Shown: in pieces, positions 13,906 to 35,800 of the stretch | Layout of the letters: the number at the start of each line of letters is the position of its first letter | How positions within the stretch are numbered: position 1 is the first letter of the stretch | NCBI RefSeq assembly: GCF_001039355.2 | Contig: NW_019775457.1 | Location: forward strand, 246,258 to 310,257 | Origin: Lingula anatina | Lineage: Eukaryota; Brachiopoda; Lingulata; Lingulida; Lingulidae | Direction of reading: 5' to 3' | DNA length: 64,000 bases | Translations under genes and position numbers: made by a program | Notes under the pieces: model-generated | What the model was told of the DNA's origin: nothing | The model's input: only the letters and a program-made list of their open reading frames with translations | The model's database searches: none

Positions 13906-14293
13906 TACAAAGTGAATTATGTTGTTCAGCTTGCTACAGATTACAATCTGTGGCCTATTACATGTTACTTAATGTTAAAATAATTGATAATTTCTTATCA
14001 TTATCAATTATTCTGGTACAAGAAATTTTTATCGTTAAGCAGAAAATTAAATGAGCAAACAATCTCGTGTTCCGCCTAGTTTTGGTTCAGTGTCTGCCAC
14101 AAAAACTGCCTTTAGGTGGCGCTTGGCATATCATAGTTTGCAGCAGGTAATGAGCGTACGCGCCATCTAGTAGCGGTAAAATATTTCAATCTTTTTTGTA
14201 AGAAGTTCAGAATAAAGGGCTTATGTGAAGGCCGACTCAAAGTATTTGAAAAGCACAGTTGTCATACTTTCGCCCAAAAAACACAAACTTACA
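13906..14293 (+). promoter_or_regulatory. PTPN9-KAT5 intergenic region, probable KAT5 promoter
   Basis: This is 388 bases without coding sequence before the KAT5 start. It contains a short palindromic AT segment near 13982-14010 (TGATAATTTC/ATTATCAATT). Closer to the gene lies a more CpG-rich patch (14060-14180) with GCGTACGCGCCATCTAG, which includes a YY1-like CGCCATCT. The transcription start is inferred from position only. Confidence 0.45.
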
Positions 14294-18299
<4,006 letters not shown>

Positions 18300-19645
18300 A
18301 AAAAGGAACGGGCCTAGGCCACTGAGAATGGAAAAATGAAGAATGACACTGAAAGGCTGAAGAGAAAGAGAAATTTGCCAAAATGGATGATTAATCTCTT
18401 AGCTCTGTGTAGAGCAGATGGTGGCGCCAACTGTGTAGGGCACACAGTGGTGCTGCCACTTCATGGACTTGTTCATTGCACACATAGAGGGTTTTATCCA
18501 AGGTTTGAATTGCTGTGAACAAAAACCAGTGAAAAGAAGCATGCATCTATTAGCAAATCATTTTAATATAAATATTCCAATTCACGGAGTAGTAGTTTAA
18601 AATATTTTCTGTGACCTAGATGAACAAGTTGGTTCCCCATGAGGATACCCATCAACTGTGATGTCAATACATTTGTCTGTAATACCCTTTGTCTTTCAAA
18701 GTCAACAAGGTTTCATTGTTGCAAAATGAAAAGTGGATCAGGAAGAATTAATATCTGTTTGCTTGGTGTTGGTTAAAACAATGTTGATAAGTCTACCAAG
18801 AGGGAAGATAATTAAAAAGTCAATGACTGCATTCCCACTGATTTAGATCGATCCATCTGGATCGACCTAACTCCCTGGGGGTTCATGCTAAATTGCTGTC
18901 AGCCGAACACGCACGGAAGTTAATTACCCCCTTACAGCTTTTAGTAGGCGGGACAGACATTTAAGCTTGCTAAGCTGACAGTAATCTAGTGAGACTCCCC
19001 ACGGGGATGGATCAATCTCAAATCTGTGGGAATGCAGTCTATGATCAATTTATTCTTAACATTACTACTGTGAAAGAAAACTGAAAAACATTTAGAGTCA
19101 AAAATTTGAAAATGTGTAAACTCATCACATGCAGATTCACATTCATGAGGAAAAGAATAGAAAGATTATATGTTAATGTTTATTCTTCATTCAATATTGC
19201 CCAATCATAATGATTCAAACATTTTTCTGTAATGTATAAATGAGGTTGGTCATATAACCACACAGTAAATGCCTGGTTAGATAAAGTGTAGATCTAAAGC
19301 CCATGTTAACCACTATAAACAGATTATTCAAAACCCAAGTTATTAATTCATATTTGCCTGTCAAATATATGTTACATGATCTTTTGGTTAGACCCTCAGT
19401 GTTAAACAAATTGTGATATTAATAAGTAGCTACCTAAATATAAGATAATGAAATCAAATTATTTTCCCTTATCCTTCACATGTAAGTAGGTAATATATCA
19501 CCTAAGGTCATAAAAGCACCCTTCCACACCTTGTATAGAATAAAATTAATTTCCCTAAACTGGATAAAAAGTAAGTATATTAAGCAACACGAGATTGCAT
19601 CATAAAGTTAAAAGTAGCCACAGCCAAAATTTTTGCTGCCCATCA
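18300..19645. other. KAT5-GALT convergent intergenic region
   Basis: This is the 3' flank shared by KAT5 (+) and GALT (-). It contains the foldback element at 18825-19039 and otherwise AT-rich sequence with no coding exon recognised. A TTTATT (AATAAA on the minus strand) near 19178 could end the GALT transcript. Confidence 0.6.
18825..19039. mobile_element. Foldback MITE, family A, copy 1
   Basis: A 215-bp element with long imperfect terminal inverted repeats: GACTGCATTCCCAC at the left and GTGGGAATGCAGTC at the right, continuing through AGATCGATCC-like sequence. The interior has GCTGTCAGC/GCTGACAG inverted motifs around a GTTAATTACCCCCT core. It shares ends and core with 46680-46872 and 56926-57137, so it is a dispersed non-coding family. 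No transposase is present. Confidence 0.8.
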
Positions 19646-24170
<4,525 letters not shown>

Positions 24171-24385
24171 TGCCTTGTGCCACGAGCCTGTGGTAAGTCA
24201 ACTGCGCCTGCGCACCTGTTGCCAACTTCCTGTTTAAGTGTTTGGAAAGATGGCGGAGCATGGCTGAGTACGCAGCTGCTTGGTTGACATGAGGGAAAGT
24301 TTTTAAGTACTCCTAGATATTTTTGTCATTGTTCCGAAAGAAAATGACGGGGGAGATGACCTAAGCGTCTGTTATTGATGCAGCT
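24171..24385. promoter_or_regulatory. Bidirectional promoter between GALT (-) and LRRC49 (+)
   Basis: Only 215 bp separate the GALT start codon (minus) from the LRRC49 start codon (plus). The interval is GC-richer than its surroundings. It carries CTGCGCCTGCGCAC at 24202-24215 (NRF1-like), AAGATGGCGG at 24247-24256 (YY1-like, typical at start sites) and CTTCCTG near 24226 (ETS-like). No TATA box is evident. The sites are recognised by motif only; the shared function is inferred from head-to-head spacing. Confidence 0.7.
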
Positions 24386-26190
24386 ATGTATCATTACAAT
24401 AAGTCTCGAGCCAGACAGGGGAGTTCGCAGGAAGGACAGGTGGGACTGGAGACTCGCTGTAGCTTTTGAAGTGATATTAGTCGATATTTACCGCCTCGTG
24501 AGCTCCAGTAATCGATTGATGCGTACATGTAACTAAGCTCTTTGATGGATAAAGTGCTTTCATGGCTGTTTTCTCTTCCGAAAACGGGTCATAGTTACAC
24601 AGATCTTATATTAAAGATAACATATTTTACCACAAAAAAATACTAGTAAATTGTAACAATTTCAAACATATTTAAGTTCCCAAGTTTATAGTTTGTTTCA
24701 TGATTTTGTTTTGGCAGTTGTGCTTATACTAAATGAGAAACTATTTATTTCCTTTCATAATCCAATCCTCCAGTTTACAATATCTTTCATTGCTTTCCAC
24801 TAATACTAGTGCAGCCTGTGCTAGGCTTGATAAAAATTGAAAGGTTAGAATTCTCCTGTTGTGTATTCTCCTAGACATTGGTCAACAACAAAATAAATCT
24901 GTATGACAAAAAGCTGATGTATTTGAATTCATTTAACACCAATATAGCTTTTTTCTTCAATTGTCTTTTTCTCCCACCTGCTACTTAGAACTTGTTTGGA
25001 CCTCAGTTTAGTCTCCAAGCTTCTGCAACTGTTGTGGCTGAAAGACCTATCACTAAACAGGTAACTACTGCAGAGTGTCATATCTCTTTGATAATAACTG
25101 AAAGACCTTATGTTGAATTGGTTATTGCTTAAGTTGGAAATGTGTCCATAACAGAAACTGAGAGACCTATAATTGAACAGGTGCAGGATGTAACTTTTGG
25201 TGCCTGCATCTGTTGATATGGAGCAGACAGTGACTTATAGTTTTTGCTGCTGTTTTGTTTTGCAAACTTTTTTTTTCATCTTAGCTTTTTTAATTATTTG
25301 CAAGTTTGCATTTTAGAAAGCCATTTTATTTGATATAGCCTTTGATCAAATTATGTACTGTGTGAAAGTGTTTTTGAAGTTTATACATTTTAAACTTGTC
25401 TTTACTTAGCTGGCCATAACAGAGATTATGGCCAGCTTTTAGAAATTTCTTCGTTTTCTTTCCACACGTGGCTTATTAACTACATTTTTTCTTTATTATT
25501 TACTGTGAGTGTTGGTATCAGTTTGTTTCCATATGTGTGTCTTGCAAGTGATTGATTAAAATGAACTATCTGATTTAATGGTCAGTATCCCAGAGATGTC
25601 CACCCTACGTCCGCCTCCACTGTTGACCCCTCCACCTCCCTCCTGAAGAAATACGGCCAGCCCACTGAGCTCCAGATTGCAGGTAAGATATCTACTGTGG
25701 CGCTGGCGCTCTATCTTAATTAATAGTAGTTAATACTTGTTGTTATTTTAACTGCTTGATATATGCATGCTTTGGAGTTTATATAAACACAATGTACAGA
25801 ATAGATATGGAAGTTAACATAGAGTGTTACCGTAATTTGTTAATAATAGAAGTTAACATATATAGTACAACCATAATTTGTTAATAATAGAAGTTAACAT
25901 ATATAGTACAACCATAATTTGTAAATAATGTCTAATAATGGTATACCTAAAAGTTAATCCCTTCAGGTGCACATGCTGGTATGATGTTGAATGTGTTTTT
26001 TATTATGTTCTGATGAATAAGGAGATTGAGCTCTTTTATTAATTTTGTATATGTAATATTAAGAATAGCACTGGTGGTAGGTGTTCTTATACTAGTAATG
26101 TTTTTACTCCTAATGTAGTGAAAGGGAATGTTTTAGCAAAGCAGTTCACCAGTGCAGCAATTACAACTTAATTGTAGTTACGTACATTGA

Positions 26191-26257
<67 letters not shown>

Positions 26258-29200
26258 CCATGCATATATGTATCTGTGTGCAGGTGCATGTAAATGCATG
26301 CCTGTGTGTATACTAATCTTGCCAGGGCATATGTAGCTATGTTGTAGTCATTGCACACAAAAGCCTTACCTAGCTGTAACACAGAACCTGTTGTGTCTGA
26401 TATATGTACTTATAGATGCTATTACCTAATAATACCAGATGATGTCTGACCTTAAGAAATTCACTCAAGTCTTTTGTAATTGTTTTTTTTTTTCTTTTAA
26501 TAGAAAATTGACAAGTCTTCTTGATCTGTTTGTTTCCTTTTTTACAGCCAAGAGCCAGCAAGCTTCCCGTGAGTTTTATGTCTTAAATTTAGCATACCTC
26601 ATGTAGTGTGCTTTGATGTGCTTATCCAACCCCCAACCCCCAGTGTGCTTCTCTAGCCTACTAGGGGGTTTGTAGGGGGGATGCTACCTTAGCAACAATG
26701 TAGACTTAGTATAATAGTATCTATTTAATGTTCTAGGAGGAGGGGGGTAAGAGGTTAGGGCAGAGAGTTCAAATTATTACGGTATTATGGGACTAGCTGG
26801 GAATACTAGTAGCTGAATAAGTAGAGAGGGGTTAACAACTAATAGTGGTTCAGTTTCTTTTATTACTTAGAGGTACTATTACATACATTTACTGTACTGG
26901 TAAAAAATGTTTGAATAGATAGGTAAAAAATGAAACATTACACATTTTATTATTTTATTAAACTTAAAGCAATAATAACTCTTCCTTTGAGATTCAAAAT
27001 TCCGCATGAAATACATTGTAAACAACGCATGGAAATATATTCTATTGTATTTTACCACTAAAACAGCCGTTATTGTAGTAAAACTAAAATCTGTGCTTGT
27101 CAACGGGGCTTTCGATGCCTTTCTTCCCAGTCATCAAGGCATTCGTTGCTAATGACGTAATGGTGTCACGCGGATTCTCGCGTTCATTCGAGACCAAAAT
27201 AACATGGCGCCAAACGCATTAATGTGGACGCAGACGTAAGTTGCGAGTTTTTGTACAGTGCGTCGGATAACGAAAAGCCCAGAATGGCACACATTGTGGA
27301 TATAAATGCATTTTTAACAAAAAGACGAATATATCTCATGAATCTTATATAGTGTTGTTGTTGTCTGCTTTTCCCGCGGTTTTAAGTAGGTCACCAGTGA
27401 CTTTGCAATGTCAGAGAGAGCTCCGTCAGTTAAAATCTCTTAAGAGATTTTAACAAAAAACCGTACGTTTAGGAAAAAAACCCTGGATTAACTTTGAATG
27501 CAGGAATGGGGTCGTTGACCATTGGTAAGTACGGGAAAATTGCCGTTTTTTCCAGGAAAATCCAATTTTTGGCCAAAACGAAGAGTTATTATGACTTTAA
27601 GATCCATTGACTCCATCATAAGAGTAAATATGTGCATGTCAACAGGTGTGTTATAATGTGTGTTATTTGTATCTGTGTCTAAGATGCACTGTCCTCTGGT
27701 TCTGTGGTACATGATAACTGGCACCGTGTTTGTGATCTGTGAGAGTGGCTAGCTTCAGTGAATGGTGTGGCTGTTATGTGGCATCAATGGTGGCTACTGA
27801 CCTGTTGTTGAACTGTTCTTGTACAGATGGGGATATTTTGATCTTTTGTCTGGAAAAGGAAACTTTTTGAAAACATTATATATGAACCAGAGGTTCACAA
27901 GTAGCAGCAGATTTCAGTTACTGACATTCTCTACATAAACTTAGTAACCACAGCTGTGTAAGCCAGACAATTGCCAAAGATCTCCAGTGTTATAAATGCA
28001 TGCAGGTTGATGTGAGCAGTATTGTGAAGTTTGTGATTTAAGTTGCTTGGTACTAACTGCGGGTTCTGCTACCACAGGATTCCAGTCTGACAAACCCGGA
28101 ACACAACCCCAACGTAACGCGCCTAATGTTCGCAAGCAGACTGTGGTCCCTGCTGCGGCGTATGCACATGACCTTACTAATAATGACCACAATAACCTTG
28201 ATGACAGATACAAGATTGTCCAGAATTCTGGGAATAATAGAAAGAACCCGTCCATGCATTTACCAGGTAGGCTGTACTGGCTCTGCAAGGTGCTCTGCCA
28301 GGTAGGCTGAGTTGGCTGTACAGGTGCTCTGCCAGGTATTCTGTGCAGGTGCTCCACCAGGTAGGCTGATTTGGCTATACAGGTGCTCAGCCAGGTAGGC
28401 TGTACAGGTACTCTGCCGGGTAGGCTGTGCTAGCTCTGCAGGTGCTCTGCCAGGTAGGCTCTACAGGTACTCTGCCAGGTAGGCTGTACAGGTACTCTGC
28501 CATGTAGGCTGTGCTGGCTGTACAGGTGCTCTGCCAGGTAGGCTGTACAGGTGCTCTGCCAGGTAGGCTGTACAGGTGCTCTGCCAGGTAGGCTATGCTG
28601 GCTGTACAGGTGTTCTGCCAGGTAGGCTGTACAGGTACTCTGCCAGGTAGGCTGTACAGGTACTCTGCCAGGTAGGCTGTGCTGGCTGTACAGGTGCTCT
28701 GCCAGGTAGGCTGTGCTGGCTGTACAGGTGCTCTGCAGCATTAGGCATGAGATATTGCCTTGCTATACTTCATAAGCCTATCTGTTACCAGGATGAAATT
28801 GCTTTCAATTTCTTTTCAAGTTGTAATGAATCATGTGAGACTAATAAGATCATTTTATTGTAAAAAATAATTTATTAATATGTTGTGTTGGTTGAATTCT
28901 TCAGCTGTGTACATAGATGACTAGCATTTTAATCATTTGCTTGAACTGGTAAAGTCTATAACTAATAACTGAAACAAAGTTAACATTCTTGTGAATTCTA
29001 TAAATAGAAACATTGTAACAAACACAGTTATTGCACATTAATCAGCAATTTTTACAACCCTGCACTTAGTATCAATATAGAATTACCTTTCTACAGGTAT
29101 TATTTGTATCTAACTGATTTTTTCCCTCTTTAAGGTGACCGTGTGATATTTGCTGAAAGTCCGTCTGCTCCGGGAGTGCCAATAGTTTACAGAACGCCCG

Positions 29201-29810
29201 AGGAGAGGGCAGCCAACCCTGACCGCCTGAATTTAGACAGGTCAGTCTGACCCTTGTCCATGTCAGCAGGACAGCACTGCGTAGTTACATAGCATACCTC
29301 AGTTAGGATATTACATACAGTGTAACTACTTCAAGGTGAACCACCCTAATGAAAAAAGATAGGACTTTTTCATAAGGGCAGACAGCTATATTGTATCTTT
29401 TGATGTTGACTTCCAGGCGTCGTTTGGCAGTGTGTCCCATTCTGGAAGGAGAAGAACAGTTACGTTTGCTCAACTACCAGCACAATGTGATCACCCAGAT
29501 CCAGCACCTGAGCAGTCTGAAGAGACTGATCTTCCTGGACCTGTATGATAACCATATAGAGGAGATCTCTGGACTCACGGCACTCAGGTCTCTTAGGGTA
29601 CTCATGTTAGGGAAAAATAGGTAAGACTCATACATGTGTATGATACATGAGATCACTGAGTTCTTCAGACAATATGACACATACTGCACCTGTCAACTTT
29701 ACCTGAACATACATGCTAAACAATATCTCAGCACAACAGTTCAAACTTCAAATATCATCATTGTACGTTGATCTGTAGGTGTTATATTCTATAACATGTT
29801 TGATCCAAGG

Positions 29811-29858
<48 letters not shown>

Positions 29859-32800
29859 NGAATGTCATGTATTTGATATTATAAATTTTCAATGCATTTG
29901 TAAAATAAAACAAAGTTGATAAAGTGCAGCAATGATTACACACAATTTTCCCTTGTGATAGAACCGAGTTTGTGGTCACGAGCAGTGTGGATGGACATGT
30001 GAAGTTTTGGAAAAAGAAGGAAGATGAAGGCATAGAGTTTGTCAAGCATTTCAGAGGACATTTGGGTTAGTTTATTCACTAAAACCCTCAGAATATTCCT
30101 AAAGAAAATTTGACTATTGAACGGACCATTTGTAGGATTTAAGTAGAAAAAACAACAGATTTTTTTACATCTCTGGCTGTTTTCTGGCAGTCATCAAGCA
30201 TAGTTTGATTGAGTTACAAAATTGAAAGTTGCCCTTGATGTATATAATATGATTTATTTTGTATGTATTTTCTTCACTTGGTCTAAGCCAAATGAATTTT
30301 TTTTAATAATTTGCATTAAAATCCTCATTGAGTATAATTTTGTAGACCATTAATTTTTTTAAAATGTATTTAAAATTACTTTAGGTTCCATACTTGATAT
30401 GGCAGTAAGTCCTAATGGGGAACTGTGCTGCACTATTGCTGATGACAAAACATTGAAAGTATTTGATGTTATCAACTTTGGTAAGTAATATCTAAGAGCA
30501 TAAAATCATTGAAATTTATGTTTTTTTCCACCAGCTATAACTACCTTTATTTGTAACAAGCAAAGTATCACCTTTATTTACAGTTTGAGCAAGCTTAATT
30601 TTATGAAAAGATAAACATAGCATTCTGAATTTCAGCTTTTTTTGACTGGGTTAGATTTTAAATTTAAAGTTATCTAGTCTATGATGCAAAATTACTTGAG
30701 TTTCAGCTGAACTGTTAAATTGTGTCAAAGTAAAGATCAGATAGTATCTATGGGATTTGTTTAAAACCCATCCCTGAAAAAGAGATCAGCATCTCTTGGG
30801 GTCTTTTTGAATTGTATCTTGGTCAGCTATGTTTCTTAGCAAAGTAAGCCATGACCATTTTTCTTTTTGTTCAAGAGGTCCCTGGGCCCCACTGTGTGAA
30901 CTATATTTTACCACACTATTTCAGACATGATTAACATGCTGAAGCTGAGTTATGTTCCTCACTGTTGTAGTTGGATCTATGCAGCTGGAGATGCTGTACC
31001 TGCCCTGGCTGTGTAAGTAATTGGAATGTGCACATGTTACCTTTATTTGTAAATTGAAAAAAGTCAGTGCACGTCTTTGTTGCTATGATTGACTAAATAA
31101 GAGTCTAAATGAAAAGAAAATTGCTGTTCTGAATGAAAGAAATGTATAGCATATAAAAATGGAAATATTCATTTGAACATCCTATATTTCTCCTTTATCA
31201 GGCAATTTAAATACATTAACATTACATTAAAATCCGCAATCTAAATCCTTTATTGATTTTATAAATGAAATACATCACCACAGAGTTTGAATAAAGCCAG
31301 TAACCACCTTATTTTATTACAGGTCGGAGAAAGGCAACAAAATATATATCTATGATGGAAGGGGGTCAGATGTGCCTATTGAAACACTGGAAAAAATCCA
31401 CTATAAACAAGTAGTTGTAATCAAGGTAGTCATTACAATTTGAACCATGCTCTGTGGAATATCTGTCCATGTTGATAATCATTTACATTTTTATATTTGG
31501 ATGTTATTGAAAGTGATGTTTTCATTGTTTAATTCTAAACAAATGGAAGGAAAGTTTTTCTACAAATATATATATGATATCAACCTGATTTTGTTAATTC
31601 GGAAAACAATATTATGTAAAAACTACTGTCTTATAATTTTCAGTAGCTTTAAATGTAGAATAATGCAAAACAATGATAAAATGATGTAAACTGTGCTTTT
31701 CTTCTATGATTAGGAACACTGTATGTATGTTGAATACAAGTAATACAAATGTCAATGATTTCCAAATCGGTGCATACAAAGTCGCTCTCTCAAAACATAC
31801 TGAAATTATAGTGAACACATCCATGTGCGTGTGTGTTTGTATGTGAGAGAAAGAGATAGAGGCTGAGGTTTATAGTTCATATAATATTTTCTTTTTTTCC
31901 CTTGCAGTACAACCCAGTGTATGAAGTAGCAGTCTCAGCAGATGAGAGTGGAATGGTAGAGTACTGGACAGGACCAAAATCTGACTACAACTTCCCAAAA
32001 AATGTCAGCTGGGAATATAAGACTGATACAGATTTGTATGAGTTTGCAAAGGTGAATTTTAACGTAATAAATATGTGGTTTTCTTTATTTTCTTGTTCTT
32101 GTATAACAAAGTTGTGTTCATTTTTTTATCAAAAATTAACCAAGGAGTAAGAAGAAGAAAAAAGCATAAACTGGTATATTTTAAGGTTGCTTAGATATTT
32201 TGATAACTGTTTTTAGTGCATTATATTTCAGTATGTTTACACTTGTTACCCATTAGATTTTAGCAATGTAACTGTGTTTTGGTCATGTATTTACAGTGTC
32301 AGACTGTACCTACGGGAGTTACCTTTTCTCCGAATGGGAAACTGATGGCTACCATTGCTAAAGACAGAAAAGTAAGTGACAGTATACAATATTTAGCCAA
32401 ATACAAGAGTCAATCGACAATATTTTTTTGAAAATGTTTACTAATATGATTACTAGTGTTATTTGATCACTTTTTGCGGTGACATCATGTTATTTCAGCT
32501 GCTGATGTTAAAATTATTTAATGGTTCTGTTTTTATTCTAGGTGAGAATATTTAAATTTGCAACTGGTAAACTCTATAAAGTGCTTGATGAATCATTGAA
32601 GACATTTACAGAACTTCAACAGGTAAAATGTCTATAGTCCTTTTTATATTGCATTGATTTTACATAAATGTCATAATAAGATTTAACTAACAACTTTTCC
32701 TAGGAAAATCATTTATCTTGACTTAAAGAAGGGAAGACTGTCAAACTAAAGCTTTTTTTGTTTATAGTGGAAATATATTCTGTGAATTGATATTTCAGAC

Positions 32801-35800
32801 ACGGCAGCAGCTACCAAACATGGAATTTGGTCGTAGAATGGCCGTAGAGAGGGATCTTGAAAAGTCTGATGCTTTTTCACGTTGTAATGTTTGTAAGTGT
32901 ATAATTCTTTTTTATTTCAATTGCTCAACTGTGTAATATAAAGTTACCAAGATATTGATGGTGAAAACTCCTCCTTCTTAAATAGGTTTTAAATGTTTTT
33001 TTCTTGTGGAAGAGGTTGACTAGATGCAATTTACCATACTGCTCAAGGGGCATAATGTCCTTTTCTTCATATTCCAGTGTTCGACTCGAGTGGAAACTTC
33101 ATTATGTATGGTACAATGTTAGGAATAAAAGGTATGTCATGTTTGCTTCAAGCTTTATTTATTATTTTTTTATAAATGGATTTTAAGATCTAAACCTAAT
33201 AAACAGTGCCTTTTTTACAGAATCCACTTTGATTATCAAAAATCTAAAATCCATGCAATGAATATGAAAGTGAGAGTTCATTGATCATTCTTTTCCAGTT
33301 ATTAATCTCTACACCAACCAGTGTGTCAGGTTTATAGGAAAACCAGAAAACATTCGTTTTGTCCACCTGTCCCTGTTCCAAGGGTCCGTGAAGGGCACAA
33401 AGGCGGCTCTGTCTGCCGAGATGGAGGCTTCTGACAACCCATCATTACAAGAAGTGAAATCTGATCCCACCCTCTTCTGCACTGCCTTTAAAAAGAATAG
33501 GTTTTATATGTTCACAAGAAGAGAGCCAGATTCTAAAAGGTGTGTGGTATTACTTTTAAGATTTTGTGATTTTTTAAAGTGTCATAATTATTCTACATTA
33601 TTCTGAATTTTGCAGATGTATGTGGTATGTTGCATTTGCTGTTCCATGCGGAATTAAACATAAAGTAAACTTATTAATGTAACACAATATATAATTCAAT
33701 ACATTTCTATGGTAGCTATTTTGCCTTGATTATTTTTGCCCTTAACTAAATTGAAACATACTTTTAGATGAGAGTAAATTTTCATATCATGCATTGCAGT
33801 GCTGATGCTGAGCGAGACATATTCAATGAAAGACCCTCCAAAGAGGACATCGTTGCTGCTACACAGGATGCCTCTTATACCAGAGTGGCCAGTACTGCTG
33901 TGATCTATACCACCATGGGGGATATACATATAAAACTATTTCCAAAAGAGTGAGTAATGCTGCATAATCAAGCAGTATCACAATAGAACTTTGATGAAAG
34001 TTATTCTTAAATTTATGAATGTACTTTTCAGTCTACTTTGACTTACGATACTTGATCCATCAGTTGTAGTCCATACCCATAGGAGTATTTTGCAAAATGT
34101 CAGATTTGATTAATGCTTTAGACAGTTCTTTACACGATTGGTGTCGACCAAAATTTTCAGTTGTAAAATTTAGATGTAACATCTTTTAAACTTTAGTTTC
34201 TTATTTGTAAAACTGAACCTTGTAATGCACAAGTGAGGCACCAATACACTGCATTTTTCAGTGAAAAAAGTTCTCACTTTATTTTAAAAATTCCCAAACA
34301 TCTTAATATTATGATAATTTTGCTAATTTTAGGGTGATTTTTACATAATTTTTTATGATTTTATCTTATGATTATAGGTGCCCAAAAACAGTGGAAAACT
34401 TCTGTGTTCACAGTCGGAATGGTTATTACAATGGGCACATATTTCACAGGGTCATAAAAGGTTTTATGATTCAAACTGGGGATCCTCTAGGTAGGTTCTG
34501 TAATAAACTTAAACTTTAATTTATTTACCTATTAATTAATTAATTATAATTAATTTATTGAGCACAAAGAAATGGTTTACATTTACAGGCTCTCTAACTA
34601 ATACAAATATTAAAAAGAATAATTTAAGTAATAAACTATGCTCATCCACGCAGGGATACACGCTTTTTAATTGCACTGTTAACAAATTTACATATGGCAA
34701 TCACACTCTGCGCAGAGAGTGGATTGAGTAAAATAGATAGTTTATTGTCTGTTGGACCCTGCAAATTCACCTCTGGTATGGAAGCGAACAGTATTTCCCG
34801 TTCGACTCTGTGTTCACTGCATTCTAGAAAAAAGTGTGCTTCATCTTCTACTGAGTCGCAGTGGGGGCATTTCCTTTTGTCAATTGGCTTCTTTGGTTTT
34901 GTATATCGCCCTCTTTCAATTTCTAATTCATGATCACTGATTCTCATTTTTGCTAATACCCTTTTTTGAGCTAAAGGAACGTTGAGTTTTACATAAGGTT
35001 CAGCCTCATAAGTGTGTTTAATTTTTCCATATGTTCTGAGTTTATTGTTTTCTCCTTTTTGCAATTCTTCCCAAAAATTTGACTTTATTTTTTTTATTAT
35101 TTCTTCCTTTAGGTATTGGTGGTTGTGGATTTTAGTATGTGTGTTGTTATTTGGGTGGTAAACTTCCCAGCATGCCGAAAGATTTGTAGTAGCCCAAAAC
35201 CAGTTTTTTCCCTTTTCTGTTTGCTCCATGTCGTAAGCTTGTTTGACTAGTCTGTGAGTTGGAAGGTTGTCCAGTCTTGCACTGTATTTGGACACCAAAC
35301 TTACAATGTCCAAATACAGTGGAAGGCGTCCAAGTTCTGCCCTGCAAGCATTACTGCTGGAAGTTTTTCTTAAACCTAGTGTCCATTTACACATTTTTAA
35401 ATGTATCTGTTCAAATGGCATCTTATTCAATTTGTGTAGTGTCATTTTTTTGTCTATAAATATCTCTTGTGCCCAAACCTCACAGCCATATAGCAGGATT
35501 GGTTTAATCATTTGGTCAAAAAGTTTCATGGTTAGTAGGGGTGAGGAAATTTCTTGAGAATTTAGCATCCCTTTTAATGAAAACATAGCTTTGAGGGCCT
35601 TTTGTTTGAGGTTTTCCATTGTCTGTTTTAAGGATCCTGTGTTTGTAAAAATTATTCCTAAGTATGAGAATTGCTTAACTGTTTCTATAGGTCTGTTATT
35701 TATGGTAAACGTATGTGGGTCAATTTTCCCAAGCTTATTGAATACCATAACTTTAGATTTATTTTCATTTACCTTCAATTTCCACTTCAGACAGTAGTTT

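Noticed and set aside
27110-27260. CpG-rich patch with a CRE-like TGACGTAA and an ATG followed by a donor, looking like a promoter and first exon
   Set aside because: It lies inside the TTAA-flanked mobile element 26964-27600, and LRRC49 already has a consistent first exon at 24386.
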